The translations under genes and the position numbers were made by a program. Below are positions 51,870-60,323 of a stretch of DNA of 64,000 bases, in pieces (the first letter of the stretch is position 1; each line of letters begins with the position of its first letter). The notes under the pieces were generated by a model that ran no database searches, was not told the origin of the DNA, and saw only the letters and a list, made by a program, of their open reading frames with translations. The stretch comes from Psychromarinibacter halotolerans (GTDB taxonomy: Bacteria > Pseudomonadota > Alphaproteobacteria > Rhodobacterales > Rhodobacteraceae), in NCBI RefSeq assembly GCF_029168315.1, contig NZ_JARGYD010000006.1:124001-188000 (forward strand). The letters are read 5' to 3'.

Positions 51870-52269
51870 TTACTTACTCCCTTTTCACCGTAGTGCTCCG
51901 ATCGCCCAGCATCCTTGAGATCTGAACGCTAACGAGTGGAGCAGCCCTAATTTGGCCGTTCCCACTTCAATCAAAGGCCTACCAAACCGCAACTTTTTAA
52001 GCGCGGCTTCCCTTGGCGGTATCCTTCCAGGAATGAGGAAGTCAGTGGTTGGCGGCAGGTGGCTCTGAGAAACGCACAAAAGTTGGTGGTGCCCTGAGGG
52101 GCGGCATACCATGGCGGCGTTCAACCGTCGACAATTCTCAGCCGAGAAAGGGATATACCACAGGTTGCAGAATACCATCACCCAGCTGCCCGATCCATCG
52201 AAATTTGGGTCCGACCCATTCACCGATGCCCCCTGCAAGGCTTTGTCAGAAGGATTCCGGTTGAGCGTG
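51870..52269. other. promoter side of RTX gene and unassigned sequence
   Basis: 400 bases of lower GC than the surroundings between the RTX start and the IS remnant. No gene recognised; only short open frames without similarity. Confidence 0.5.
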
Positions 52270-52450
52270 GCAGAGCGGGTCATGCAGCGCTTTCCGCGGG
52301 AGCGAGGTCTACGGAAATCCGCAGCCGTTCACACTGTGGTCGGCAACGCATTCAACTCGGAGCGAAGCCTCTTCTCCAGGGCCCACTATAAAGAGAACCG
52401 CGCCGCCTCTCTCGCTGAGTGGCGCGGTCTTTGCGCAGTGTAAGGGACAG
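52270..52450 (+). mobile_element. IS6-family remnant C (right-end fragment only)
   Basis: The frame ending FNSERSLFSRAHYKENRAAS followed by LAEWRGLCAV and stop at 52443 matches the C-terminus of the copy A transposase (ANFKKNRAAALAEWRDLCAA). The right end TAAGGGACAGCC is the same as in copy A. The left part of the element is missing. Confidence 0.82.
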
Positions 52451-52511
52451 CCCTCCTGTCCCACTAAAATCCGGTTCGAGTTCCTCGGACGGTACCCTGC
52501 AAAACGCATAA

Positions 52512-52537
52512 GCGAGGGGCGTCTATCCGCCCCTCGC
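52512..52537 (-). terminator. hairpin terminator after the small secreted protein
   Basis: Perfect 10-bp stem GCGAGGGGCG / CGCCCCTCGC with a six-base loop, 20 bases after the stop of the minus-strand gene at 52558. Confidence 0.75.
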
Positions 52538-52557
52538 GTCTTGTGTCCAGCGGCGCT

Positions 52558-52887
52558 TCACCGGCAGTAGTACAGGTTGATCATCTGGCTTCCGTCGCTC
52601 CAGGTCGCGCGGCCATCCGAGAACAGGGTGTAGATGGCGCCGGTGGTGCCGACGTAGCGGTTCGTGTTGCCGACGCGCTGGTAGTACAGCGAGTTGCCGT
52701 TGCGGCCGAGGGGGTAGGCGTAGAAGCCCGACGAGAAGTCACCGGCCAGCACGTTGACCTTGTCGCTGTTGTTGAAGCAGTACTCGCGCGCCTGTTGGGC
52801 TTGGGCAGCGCCGGTCCCTGCAAGGGTGCCAAGGGCGAGGGTGGCGAAAAGGGCGGTGCGGGCGATTTTGTTGGTGATCGAAATCAT
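52558..52887 (-). CDS. small secreted protein with two cysteines
   Basis: A 109-residue protein, unrecognised family. Signal peptide MISITNKIARTALFATLALG, cleavage near AQAQQ. The mature ~75 residues start AREYCFNNSDKVNVLAGDFS and end INLYYCR, so one Cys near each end could form a single disulfide joining the termini. Rich in Gly, Asn and Tyr. ATG 52887 chosen because it gives an ideal signal peptide. It lies 95 bases downstream of, and on the same strand as, the histidine kinase gene. Confidence 0.75.
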   Translation of the reverse strand: MISITNKIARTALFATLALGTLAGTGAAQAQQAREYCFNNSDKVNVLAGDFSSGFYAYPLGRNGNSLYYQRVGNTNRYVGTTGAIYTLFSDGRATWSDGSQMINLYYCR

Positions 52888-52982
52888 TGTCTTTGTCCTG
52901 TGTTCTGGGCATCGGAACCATTTCCTGCCCTGTGACATCAGGATTACCGAGAGACCGCCCGCAGACACATGAGGGCGATCCC

Positions 52983-55178
52983 TCATTCGGTTCCGGCGGA
53001 CTGTCGCAGGGGGGCGGGTCCATCCCCGTGATCAGCCGCACCCGACGACGCGGCCCCATCCTCGCGGGACGGTCGCAGGCCCTCGACGGCGAAGCACGAC
53101 CCGCGCCCCTTGATGCTTCGGATCGACAGGCCGAGGTTCTGCCGCGCTGCCAGAAACTCGGCGCTGACCAGACCGATGCCCTCGCCATCGACCTGGTCCG
53201 ACTGGCTTCCGCGCCGGTACGCTTGCCTGACGTCCGCGATCTCTGCCTCGGTCAGGCCGGGGCCGGTGTCATGGACTTCAAGCGTGACCGTCTCGCCGCC
53301 TCTGCGCACGCCGATCAGCACCGACCCCTTGTCCGTATACTTGATGGCGTTCGACAGGAGGTTCGACACGATGCGGATCAGGGCGACGGGCGCCACGTCG
53401 ACGGCAAGCGAGCAGGGCACATAGCGCAGCCGCAGTCCCTTCGCCGCGGCCTCGTCCGAGAACATGCGGACCGCGTTCCTGAGAATGACGTCCAGCGGCA
53501 CGACGTCGGACGCATCGCCCCGGTCGTGGCCGTGATCCGGTCCCGCGTCGGGATCCGGGCGCGCATCTTCAAGACTGTCCTCCAATATGGCCCCTAAGTA
53601 TTCGAGGCTTGGGCGCAGCGCCTCGGCCAAGCTTGGGGCATCACGCTCTGCCTCGGTCAGGGACAGGCGCAGCGACAGGAGCGGCTGGCGAAGGTCGTGG
53701 CTTGTGAGTGCCAGCCGCGAGCGGTGGCGCTCGGCCAGATCCCGCGCCTTGTCCAGATCCATCCGGGCCGACAGGAGGGTCTCGGCCAGCCGCGCCTGCT
53801 CGCGCGAGGCGTCAAGCTCGGCTTCCCGTGCGACGTCCCTCTGGCGCCGAAGCCCGAAGGTCTGGCTTGCGATGGCGGCCGCGAAGATCAGCCCATCGAC
53901 GACAAAGAGAACCGCCAACCACGCCGTATCCGGCCTCACCATGTTTGGAATTTCGCCCTGAATGTACACGAACAGCGTCCACAGCACGCCGGTAAACAGC
54001 ACGGCCGCGCCAAGGGCGAAGATCCGTCCGCCCTCGATCCTGTGCCTGACAAGCGTGTATGAGACTGCCGCTGCATAGCTGGCGATCAGCGCGGGCAGCA
54101 CCGCCATACCGCCGACCTGCGCGATCGCCGCCGATCGGGTCATGAGGGTGTCTGTGAAGGTCTCGTACGAACCGGCCCTGTCTCCTGCAATTAAGACGAC
54201 CGCCACTATGACCGTGAACTTGAGCAGGAAAAGGGCGAGGCCGACCCAGAACACTGTTCTGCCCGCCGCGGCGAGCGGATGGTCGGGCAGGCCCTCGGAG
54301 ACGAACGCCTGCGTGAAGCGCACGTGGGCAAGCAGCAGGAACGAGGTCAGGATCTGTTCGAGGATCGCGATAATTCCGACGGGCATCGTCCCGGGCAACA
54401 GGGTCATCGGGTAGAATTCGCGTGTCCAGATCAGCGCCGCCACGAATCCGAAGTACAGCGCGTATCTTCGGGCCGGGCGGGACCGGAGCAGGCTGCCGAA
54501 GGTCAGAAAGAACAGGATGAGCAGGCCGCAAGACGCGAGGAGGCCGCCGAAAAGGTGGGTCCGGTCGCGGATCGCAGCGTCGAAGTCGACCTCGGGCAGC
54601 ATCGTGACGGGAAAGGTGGTGTTTTCGGTGTAGTCCGATGACATCAGGCGCACCCGCAGTTCAACGGTCTCGAAGGCGCCGACCGCGATAGGCCACGAGG
54701 CAAGTCGCGCATGGTCGGCCTGCCGATCCTCCAGTGTCATACCCGGGTCGTTGGCAAGGATCTCGAACGGACCGTCGTCGAGCATCTGGTACAGGACGAT
54801 ACCGACGATTTGCTCTGTCCCCAGATCGACTCGCCACGCGCCGGGGTAGTCGTCGATGCTGGTCAGCCGGACGCAGCCGAAAACGGCGTGTTCGTGAGGC
54901 AGGGTGCCCAACACGTCCAACAGAGGGGTGCCGCTTTCGACCGGGCAGATTTCCTGATCCAGCGCGTCGATCTGCACCATGTGCGCCAGCAGGTTGTCGA
55001 CCTTTTCGAGGTCGGTGATGTCAAGCGAGGACGGAAGCGTCGGGACCAGTCGGCCGCCGGGGGGCTCGAACACCCCGTTCAAGATAAGCGCGCCGGGCGC
55101 AAGCAACGCGAACGTGACCGCGATAGTGCAAAATGCTATGCCAAGAAGCCAGGCGCGGAGAGAGGAAAATGGACGCAT
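52983..55178 (-). CDS. membrane sensor histidine kinase (7TM-DISM-like)
   Basis: A 731-residue sensor. N-terminal membrane anchor, periplasmic beta-rich domain (about 40-205), seven hydrophobic segments (about 210-430), coiled coil (430-490), then a kinase core: H-box LALTSHDLRQPLLSLRLSLT, N-box RIVSNLLSNAIKYTDKGS, G1 VHDTGPGL and G2 GEGIGLVSAEFL. The order is that of 7TM diverse intracellular-signalling sensor kinases. Its ATG at 55178 lies ten bases inside the divergently read LuxR-type regulator gene (start 55169), and the two surely form a pair. Confidence 0.9.
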   Translation of the reverse strand: MRPFSSLRAWLLGIAFCTIAVTFALLAPGALILNGVFEPPGGRLVPTLPSSLDITDLEKVDNLLAHMVQIDALDQEICPVESGTPLLDVLGTLPHEHAVFGCVRLTSIDDYPGAWRVDLGTEQIVGIVLYQMLDDGPFEILANDPGMTLEDRQADHARLASWPIAVGAFETVELRVRLMSSDYTENTTFPVTMLPEVDFDAAIRDRTHLFGGLLASCGLLILFFLTFGSLLRSRPARRYALYFGFVAALIWTREFYPMTLLPGTMPVGIIAILEQILTSFLLLAHVRFTQAFVSEGLPDHPLAAAGRTVFWVGLALFLLKFTVIVAVVLIAGDRAGSYETFTDTLMTRSAAIAQVGGMAVLPALIASYAAAVSYTLVRHRIEGGRIFALGAAVLFTGVLWTLFVYIQGEIPNMVRPDTAWLAVLFVVDGLIFAAAIASQTFGLRRQRDVAREAELDASREQARLAETLLSARMDLDKARDLAERHRSRLALTSHDLRQPLLSLRLSLTEAERDAPSLAEALRPSLEYLGAILEDSLEDARPDPDAGPDHGHDRGDASDVVPLDVILRNAVRMFSDEAAAKGLRLRYVPCSLAVDVAPVALIRIVSNLLSNAIKYTDKGSVLIGVRRGGETVTLEVHDTGPGLTEAEIADVRQAYRRGSQSDQVDGEGIGLVSAEFLAARQNLGLSIRSIKGRGSCFAVEGLRPSREDGAASSGAADHGDGPAPLRQSAGTE

Positions 55179-55825
55179 CGTCGAAACCGGATTTCCGTAA
55201 AATCGTAATTGCCGACGATCATGCAGTCGTCCGTGACGGTCTCAAAGCAGTTTTGGCCGGTCTGGAGCGCGTTTCGATAGTGGGCGAGGCCGAAAACGGG
55301 ATCGAGGCGCTGGCGCTGGTCAAGACGATGCGCCCCGATCTTTTGCTGCTGGACAGCGCCATGCCACTGGCGCGCGGGATGGAAGTGTTCGGCGAGGTCC
55401 GTCGCTGGTCGACGGGAACGCGATGTGCCGTGATCACCGGCATGACCTCTGCGCAGGGGCTTGCCGACTGGATCGCGGTCGGCGTGGACGGACTGTTTTT
55501 GAAGAACTCGCCGCCCGAAGAACTGGCGCGCGGCATTTCCATGATCCTGGACGGCGAGACCTTCGTCGCGCGCGCGGTGGTCGACATCCTTGAAGCGGCG
55601 GAAAGCGCGGGCCGCGAGGACCTGACGCTGCGCGAGCGGCAAGTCCTGTACCTGATCGCCGAAGGCTGCTCGAACGCGGCGATTGCCGAGCGGCTGTCGA
55701 TCAGCGCCAAGACCGTGGATAACCATCGGACGCGCCTGATGGCCAAGCTTCAGGTTCATTCCGTGGCGCAGCTGATTGCCTATGCCCTCAAGTCGGGGCT
55801 GCTGGAAGGCGACCAGTTTCTCTGA
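55169..55825 (+). CDS. NarL/LuxR-type response regulator
   Basis: A 218-residue regulator. Receiver domain FRKIVIADDHAVVRDGLKAV with acidic pocket near residue 16 and the phospho-acceptor Asp62 in DLLLLDSAMP; then an HTH-LuxR domain (150-210) with LTLRERQVLYLIAEGCSNAA and ISAKTVDNHRTRLMAKLQVH. ATG 55169 follows GGAGAGAGG. Divergent from and overlapping the kinase gene by ten bases, so each promoter must lie inside the other's coding region. Confidence 0.93.
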   Translation: MDASSKPDFRKIVIADDHAVVRDGLKAVLAGLERVSIVGEAENGIEALALVKTMRPDLLLLDSAMPLARGMEVFGEVRRWSTGTRCAVITGMTSAQGLADWIAVGVDGLFLKNSPPEELARGISMILDGETFVARAVVDILEAAESAGREDLTLRERQVLYLIAEGCSNAAIAERLSISAKTVDNHRTRLMAKLQVHSVAQLIAYALKSGLLEGDQFL

Positions 55826-55921
55826 TCCCGGGCCGCCCGGAATGAGGGATCGGCCTCAGCGACTTTGCGGCCGGAACGGCTAGCCTACCCGTGACACCAA
55901 CCTGATGTTGCGAGGTATGAA

Positions 55922-56305
55922 ATGATGATCTTTCTTAGAAAATTTGCCCTGTCCAGTCTCACTGCGGTGCTGCTGTCCGGGCCGGCATGGGCCGAGTGTT
56001 CAGATGCCGCGCTGGCGCTTGTCATCGGTGACACCAGCTGGCCGGTGACGATCACCTCGGCCAAGGCGCTTACGGACCCAGAGACCGACCGCGCGGGCGT
56101 TTCGATGGTCTTCGACGCACGCAGCGCCCGCACGATGGGGCAGGTGACGACGGATCGGGTCGGCGAGACGATGGCAATCGAAAACGAAGGCCGGCTTGTG
56201 CTGGAGGCCGTCATCCACGCACCCGTACTTGACGGGCATGTGGACATTCGCGGCTTTGACAACGACAGGGCCAGCGAGATCGTCGAGAGCCTTTGCGGAA
56301 AGTAA
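55922..56305 (+). CDS. small secreted protein resembling the SecD P1 head
   Basis: A 127-residue protein with signal peptide (MMIFLRKFALSSLTAVLLSG, cleavage after AWA). The mature part holds SMVFDARSARTMGQVTTDRV and GETMAIENEGRLVLEAVIHA followed by PVLDGHVDIRGF. This parallels the head subdomain of SecD P1 (FDxxGAxxFxxxTxxNxGxxxAIxLDGxVxxAPxI). It has no membrane segments apart from the signal. Two Cys (AECSD and SLCGK) bracket the domain. Its stop is immediately followed by the IS6 right-end remnant at 56306, so the C-terminus may have been altered. Assignment rests on pattern only. Confidence 0.6.
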   Translation: MMIFLRKFALSSLTAVLLSGPAWAECSDAALALVIGDTSWPVTITSAKALTDPETDRAGVSMVFDARSARTMGQVTTDRVGETMAIENEGRLVLEAVIHAPVLDGHVDIRGFDNDRASEIVESLCGK

Positions 56306-56333
56306 GACGCGGTTTTTGCGCAGTGTAAGCGAC
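56306..56333 (+). mobile_element. IS6-family remnant D (right-end scrap)
   Basis: 28 bases matching 25 of 28 positions at 52421-52448 (shared core TTTGCGCAGTGTAAG). Position and orientation equal those of the other right ends. Confidence 0.65.
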
Positions 56334-56382
56334 GATGGTGGCGCCTAGGTGGAGCCGAGCTCGACCTCGTCTGGCGAAACCC

Positions 56383-57360
56383 TCACCCCGCCTTCGCGAC
56401 GTCGTTTTTCCGAAAAAGCCCAAGCAGCGGATCGATCGCGAACTTTGCGACCGGGATCAGGAGAAGCCCAAGGAAAAGCCCGACCAACCCGTCCAGAAAG
56501 GCGGTGACAGTCCACTCGACGGCGCCGGCCATCGAGGGCACCGCCGCTGCCGCCGAGACTGCTAGGTCGTGAATGATGTCATAAGGGGCGTGCAGGCCAA
56601 GATCGTGCAGCCCGTGAAGGATGATCGATCCGCCCACCCAGATCATGGCCGCCGTGCCGACCACGACCAGAAGCCACATGAGCTTCGGCATTGCGCGCAC
56701 GATGAAGACGCCGACCTTTCGCGTGATCGACAGCCTCCCGGCGGACGCCATATGCAGGCCAAGGTCATCGGCCTTCACGATCAACGCGACAGCGCCGTAT
56801 ACGACGACGGTGATCAGCAGACCCGCAACCGCGAGCGCGGCCGTCAGGAACCAGATCGACAGGTCCTCGGGCAGTGCCGCAAGGGTGATCGTCATGATCT
56901 CGGCAGACAGGATGAAGTCGGTCTTGATGGCTGCGGCGACCTTTTTCTCTTCAAGGTGCGCATCCTCGAGCTTGGCCGCGTAGACCTCTTCGGCGTGGTG
57001 ATCGTTCGGATTAATGGCGTGCCAGACCTTCTCGGCGCCTTCGAAGCACAGATACGCGCCGCCCAGCATCAGCAGCGGCGTGATGGCCCACGGCGCGAAG
57101 GTGGACAGGAGCAGCGCGAGCGGCAGCAGGATGACAAGCTTGTTGAACAGAGATCCGCGCGCGATTTTCCAGACGATCGGGATTTCGCGGTCGGCGGAGA
57201 ACCCGTGAACGTATTTCGGGGTCACTGCCGCGTCATCGATCAATGCGCCTGCTGCCTTCGAGGACGCTTTGACGGCCTGACCGACGACATCGTCCACCGA
57301 GGACGCCGCCACTTTGGCGATGGCCGCCACGTCGTCGAGAAGCGCCAGAAGTCCGCTCAT
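56383..57360 (-). CDS. DUF808/YedI family membrane protein
   Basis: A 325-residue inner-membrane protein, beginning MSGLLALLDDVAAIAKVAAS and DVVGQAVKASSKAAGALIDD, the signature opening of the YedI/DUF808 family, followed by TPKYVHGFSADREIPIVWKI and about seven hydrophobic segments. The central motif GGAYLCFEGAEKVWHAINPN near residue 100 is highly conserved in the family. Function unknown. ATG 57360 follows AAAGGACAGGAC. Confidence 0.9.
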   Translation of the reverse strand: MSGLLALLDDVAAIAKVAASSVDDVVGQAVKASSKAAGALIDDAAVTPKYVHGFSADREIPIVWKIARGSLFNKLVILLPLALLLSTFAPWAITPLLMLGGAYLCFEGAEKVWHAINPNDHHAEEVYAAKLEDAHLEEKKVAAAIKTDFILSAEIMTITLAALPEDLSIWFLTAALAVAGLLITVVVYGAVALIVKADDLGLHMASAGRLSITRKVGVFIVRAMPKLMWLLVVVGTAAMIWVGGSIILHGLHDLGLHAPYDIIHDLAVSAAAAVPSMAGAVEWTVTAFLDGLVGLFLGLLLIPVAKFAIDPLLGLFRKNDVAKAG

Positions 57361-57542
57361 GTCCTGTCCTTTTCCGTTTCACGCCAACCGCGGAGACCGG
57401 ATTGCCTTGGGTTGCACTGGGAATGAAATAGTTCGTCAGGGTCCGAGGCAACAGATAGCGGGTTTGGTGGAGAGGAAAACATCGCGTCGGCTGAAGATGC
57501 GCGCCGAAGCAGGGCAGGCCGACACCACCCATCGCCGAGATG

Positions 57543-60200
57543 CTAGGCGGGTCGCCCCCTTTGGAACAGTCGCGGCGCGGCCATAAGGAACAGCTGCCCC
57601 AAGATTAGGTTCATGGCACTCAGCCCCACCGCCAGCATCAAGCCGTGGCGCCCGGGATAGGAAAGGCCCAGAACCTGCGAGATCTGCGGCTGCCAGATCG
57701 CCAGCGCGATCAGGGCAAGGCACAGGCCAAGCGCGCCCCAGACATAGGCACTGCGGTAGACGTCGTTCGCAAAGAGGCGGACGCCGAATTCGGGCGCGTT
57801 GAATACGTTCCACAGTTGTCCCAACGAGATCGTCACGAAGGCCACGGTGGTGGCTTCGGCGGCTCCCAGATCCAGGAACCAGAGACCACCAGCGAAGGCG
57901 ATCAGCGTCGTGGCTGTCAGAAACGACCCAAGCATCGTGATCTGTATCCACTCTGCCCGGCCGATGATCGGCTGCTTCGGATCGCGCGGAGGTCTGTGCA
58001 TTTCGTCGCCGCTGCCGCGCCCCATGCCAAGGGCAAAGGCAGGGAAAACGTCGGTGACAAGGTTGAGATACAGGATCTGAAGCGGCAGCAGCGGCGCTGG
58101 CAGGCCGAAGCCGACGGCCAACCCCACGACCATCACCTCGGACAGGTTGCAGGACATCAGGTAAACGACGAACCGGCGGATGTTCGAGAAGATGACGCGT
58201 CCCTGTCGCACCGCTTCGGCGATGGTGGCGAAGTTGTCGTCCCTCAGCACCATATGCGCCGCCTCATGGGCCACCTGCGTGCCGCGTTGGCCCATCGCAA
58301 TCCCGATATCTGCCTTTTTCAAGGCGGGGGCGTCGTTCACGCCATCCCCGGTCACGGCAACGATCTGGCCGCTGTCTTGAAACGACCGCACCAGCGCCAG
58401 CTTTGTCTCAGGCGCAATTCGGGCATAGACGTCGGCCGACCGGATGCGTTCAAGGTCTTCCGCACCGGCAGAGCCGGGATCGAATTCAACGAGGTCGGCA
58501 CCGTTGATCACGACCGGCCGGTCGTCGCAGATCCCGGCATCTCTGGCGATCCGGGCTGCGGTTTCGGCGTGGTCGCCGGTGATCATCGCGACGCGTATGC
58601 CCGCACGACGACAGGCGGAAATTGCCGCCGGCACATCGGTCCGCAGCGGATCGGCAAGGCAGACAAGCCCCACCAGCGTCAGACCGGAATAGGGCGCCTC
58701 GTCGTCGCTGCCGCTTTGCTTCATCGCCAGCCCAAGGCATCGCAGCCCCGTGGCTGCCGCCTCGTCGTTTCTGCGCGCCCATTCAACCCGGTCTTCGGCG
58801 GTCAAAGGGCGTAGGCCGTCGCCGGTCAGGACGGTGGTCGAAGCGGCCATCACAGCTTCGGGCGCGCCCTTCACGGCATAAAGAAATCCCGGGCCGTCTG
58901 TGTGAACAGTGGCCATCATTCGGCTATCGGTGTCGAAAGCGTATTGCTTGACCCTCGGGGTCGCCTCGATCCGGGGCGCTTCGGCCTTCGCGGCGCGCAT
59001 AAGCGCAAGCTCCATCGGATCGCCGGTGCCGCCGCGCGCGCCGTCGCCCGGGTCCGAATTGTTGCACAGGGCTCCGATGGTCAAAGCCAAGCCCAAAGGA
59101 TCGCCCTCGCGGGCCGGTTCGGTCTGCGGCAGGTCCACGTCCCGGCCTTCCAGCATGTAGCGGACCACGGTCATCCGGTTCTCGGTCAGGGTGCCGGTCT
59201 TATCGGTCAGGATCATGGTGGTCGAACCCAGCGTCTCGACAGACGACAATCGCCGGACGAGCGCATTGCGGTTCGCCATGAGAAGCATTCCTCTGGCAAG
59301 GCACAGCGTGGCGACAACGGGCAGGCCTTCGGGAATGGCAGCGACCGCCAGCGCCACGCCGGTCTGGATCATGTCGGTCAACGGATGGCCCTGCACGACC
59401 CCCGCTCCGATGACGAGTGCGGCAAACGCGAAGGTGACCCAGATCAAGCGGTTGCCGAGGTCTTCCAACCGTTTTTCCAGCGGCGAGGCATCGGAACTGG
59501 CCTCTTGCACCAGCTCACTGATGCGCCCGAGTTCCGAGTCCGCCCCGGTCGCGACGACGACAGCCTCGCCTGCGCCCCCGGTCAGTGCGGTGCCCTTGAA
59601 CAGCATGCTGCTTCTGTCGGCCAGCACCGTTCCGGGCGCGACCGGCGCTTGCGATTTCTCCGTCGGCAGCGACTCGCCGGACAGGACGGACTCGTCGCAT
59701 TGCAGGCCGTCCCCGGACATCACTCGGAGATCCGCTGTAACGATGTCGCCGGCCTCTAGGATCACGATGTCGCCGGGCACCACGTCCCCGGCGTCGATGG
59801 CCTGAACCTTGCCGTCCCTGCGGACGCGGGTTCGCACCTTGTCGATGCGGAACAGCGCCTCCATCGAGCGGGCAGCCCGGAACTCGGTGACGAAACCGAT
59901 GGTGCCGTTCAGGACAAGGATCACCGCGATCGCGGCGGCCTCGATGGTGTCGCCGAAGGCAAGCGACAGACCGGCGGCGGCCAGCAGCAGCCATACGATC
60001 AGGCCCTTGAACTGGTGAAGCAAGATAAGCAGCGCGCTTTTCGGCTTTTGCCGCCGCAATTGGTTCCGGCCGAACCTGAGCAGCCTTTCCCGTGCCTCTG
60101 GCGTGCTCAGACCGCTTGCCGCGTCCACATCCAACTGCCGCAGCACGTCGTCGCGGGCCATCGCAAAGGCATTGTCTGGCCGGTTGATTGGTCGGGGCAT
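57543..60200 (-). CDS. P2-type cation-transporting ATPase (Ca2+/cation class)
   Basis: An 885-residue P-type ATPase. N-terminal cation_ATPase_N segment (DVLRQLDVDAASGLSTPEAR), actuator SGESLPTEK (TGES-like) near residue 165, TM4 AAIPEGLPVVATLCLARGML (PEGLP), phosphorylation site LTDKTGTLTENRMTV, nucleotide motif YAVKGAPEAVMAA, hinge VTGDGVNDAPALKKADIGIA and ten membrane segments. PEGLP with no soft-metal CPC motif indicates the P2 group (Ca2+ or Na+/K+-like); the ion is not decided. ATG 60200 preferred (AGGA upstream) over 60242. Confidence 0.9.
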   Translation of the reverse strand: MPRPINRPDNAFAMARDDVLRQLDVDAASGLSTPEARERLLRFGRNQLRRQKPKSALLILLHQFKGLIVWLLLAAAGLSLAFGDTIEAAAIAVILVLNGTIGFVTEFRAARSMEALFRIDKVRTRVRRDGKVQAIDAGDVVPGDIVILEAGDIVTADLRVMSGDGLQCDESVLSGESLPTEKSQAPVAPGTVLADRSSMLFKGTALTGGAGEAVVVATGADSELGRISELVQEASSDASPLEKRLEDLGNRLIWVTFAFAALVIGAGVVQGHPLTDMIQTGVALAVAAIPEGLPVVATLCLARGMLLMANRNALVRRLSSVETLGSTTMILTDKTGTLTENRMTVVRYMLEGRDVDLPQTEPAREGDPLGLALTIGALCNNSDPGDGARGGTGDPMELALMRAAKAEAPRIEATPRVKQYAFDTDSRMMATVHTDGPGFLYAVKGAPEAVMAASTTVLTGDGLRPLTAEDRVEWARRNDEAAATGLRCLGLAMKQSGSDDEAPYSGLTLVGLVCLADPLRTDVPAAISACRRAGIRVAMITGDHAETAARIARDAGICDDRPVVINGADLVEFDPGSAGAEDLERIRSADVYARIAPETKLALVRSFQDSGQIVAVTGDGVNDAPALKKADIGIAMGQRGTQVAHEAAHMVLRDDNFATIAEAVRQGRVIFSNIRRFVVYLMSCNLSEVMVVGLAVGFGLPAPLLPLQILYLNLVTDVFPAFALGMGRGSGDEMHRPPRDPKQPIIGRAEWIQITMLGSFLTATTLIAFAGGLWFLDLGAAEATTVAFVTISLGQLWNVFNAPEFGVRLFANDVYRSAYVWGALGLCLALIALAIWQPQISQVLGLSYPGRHGLMLAVGLSAMNLILGQLFLMAAPRLFQRGRPA

Positions 60201-60323
60201 GGTCCTGATCGGGTCGGTTCGCTGGCGCTTGATGAATAGCATACTTCAGAAGTGCAGGACTTGACCTTCATCATGGTTCCGCGTCGTCCGGCGGGCTTGC
60301 ATCCGTGGCGTCGCAGAAAGTCT

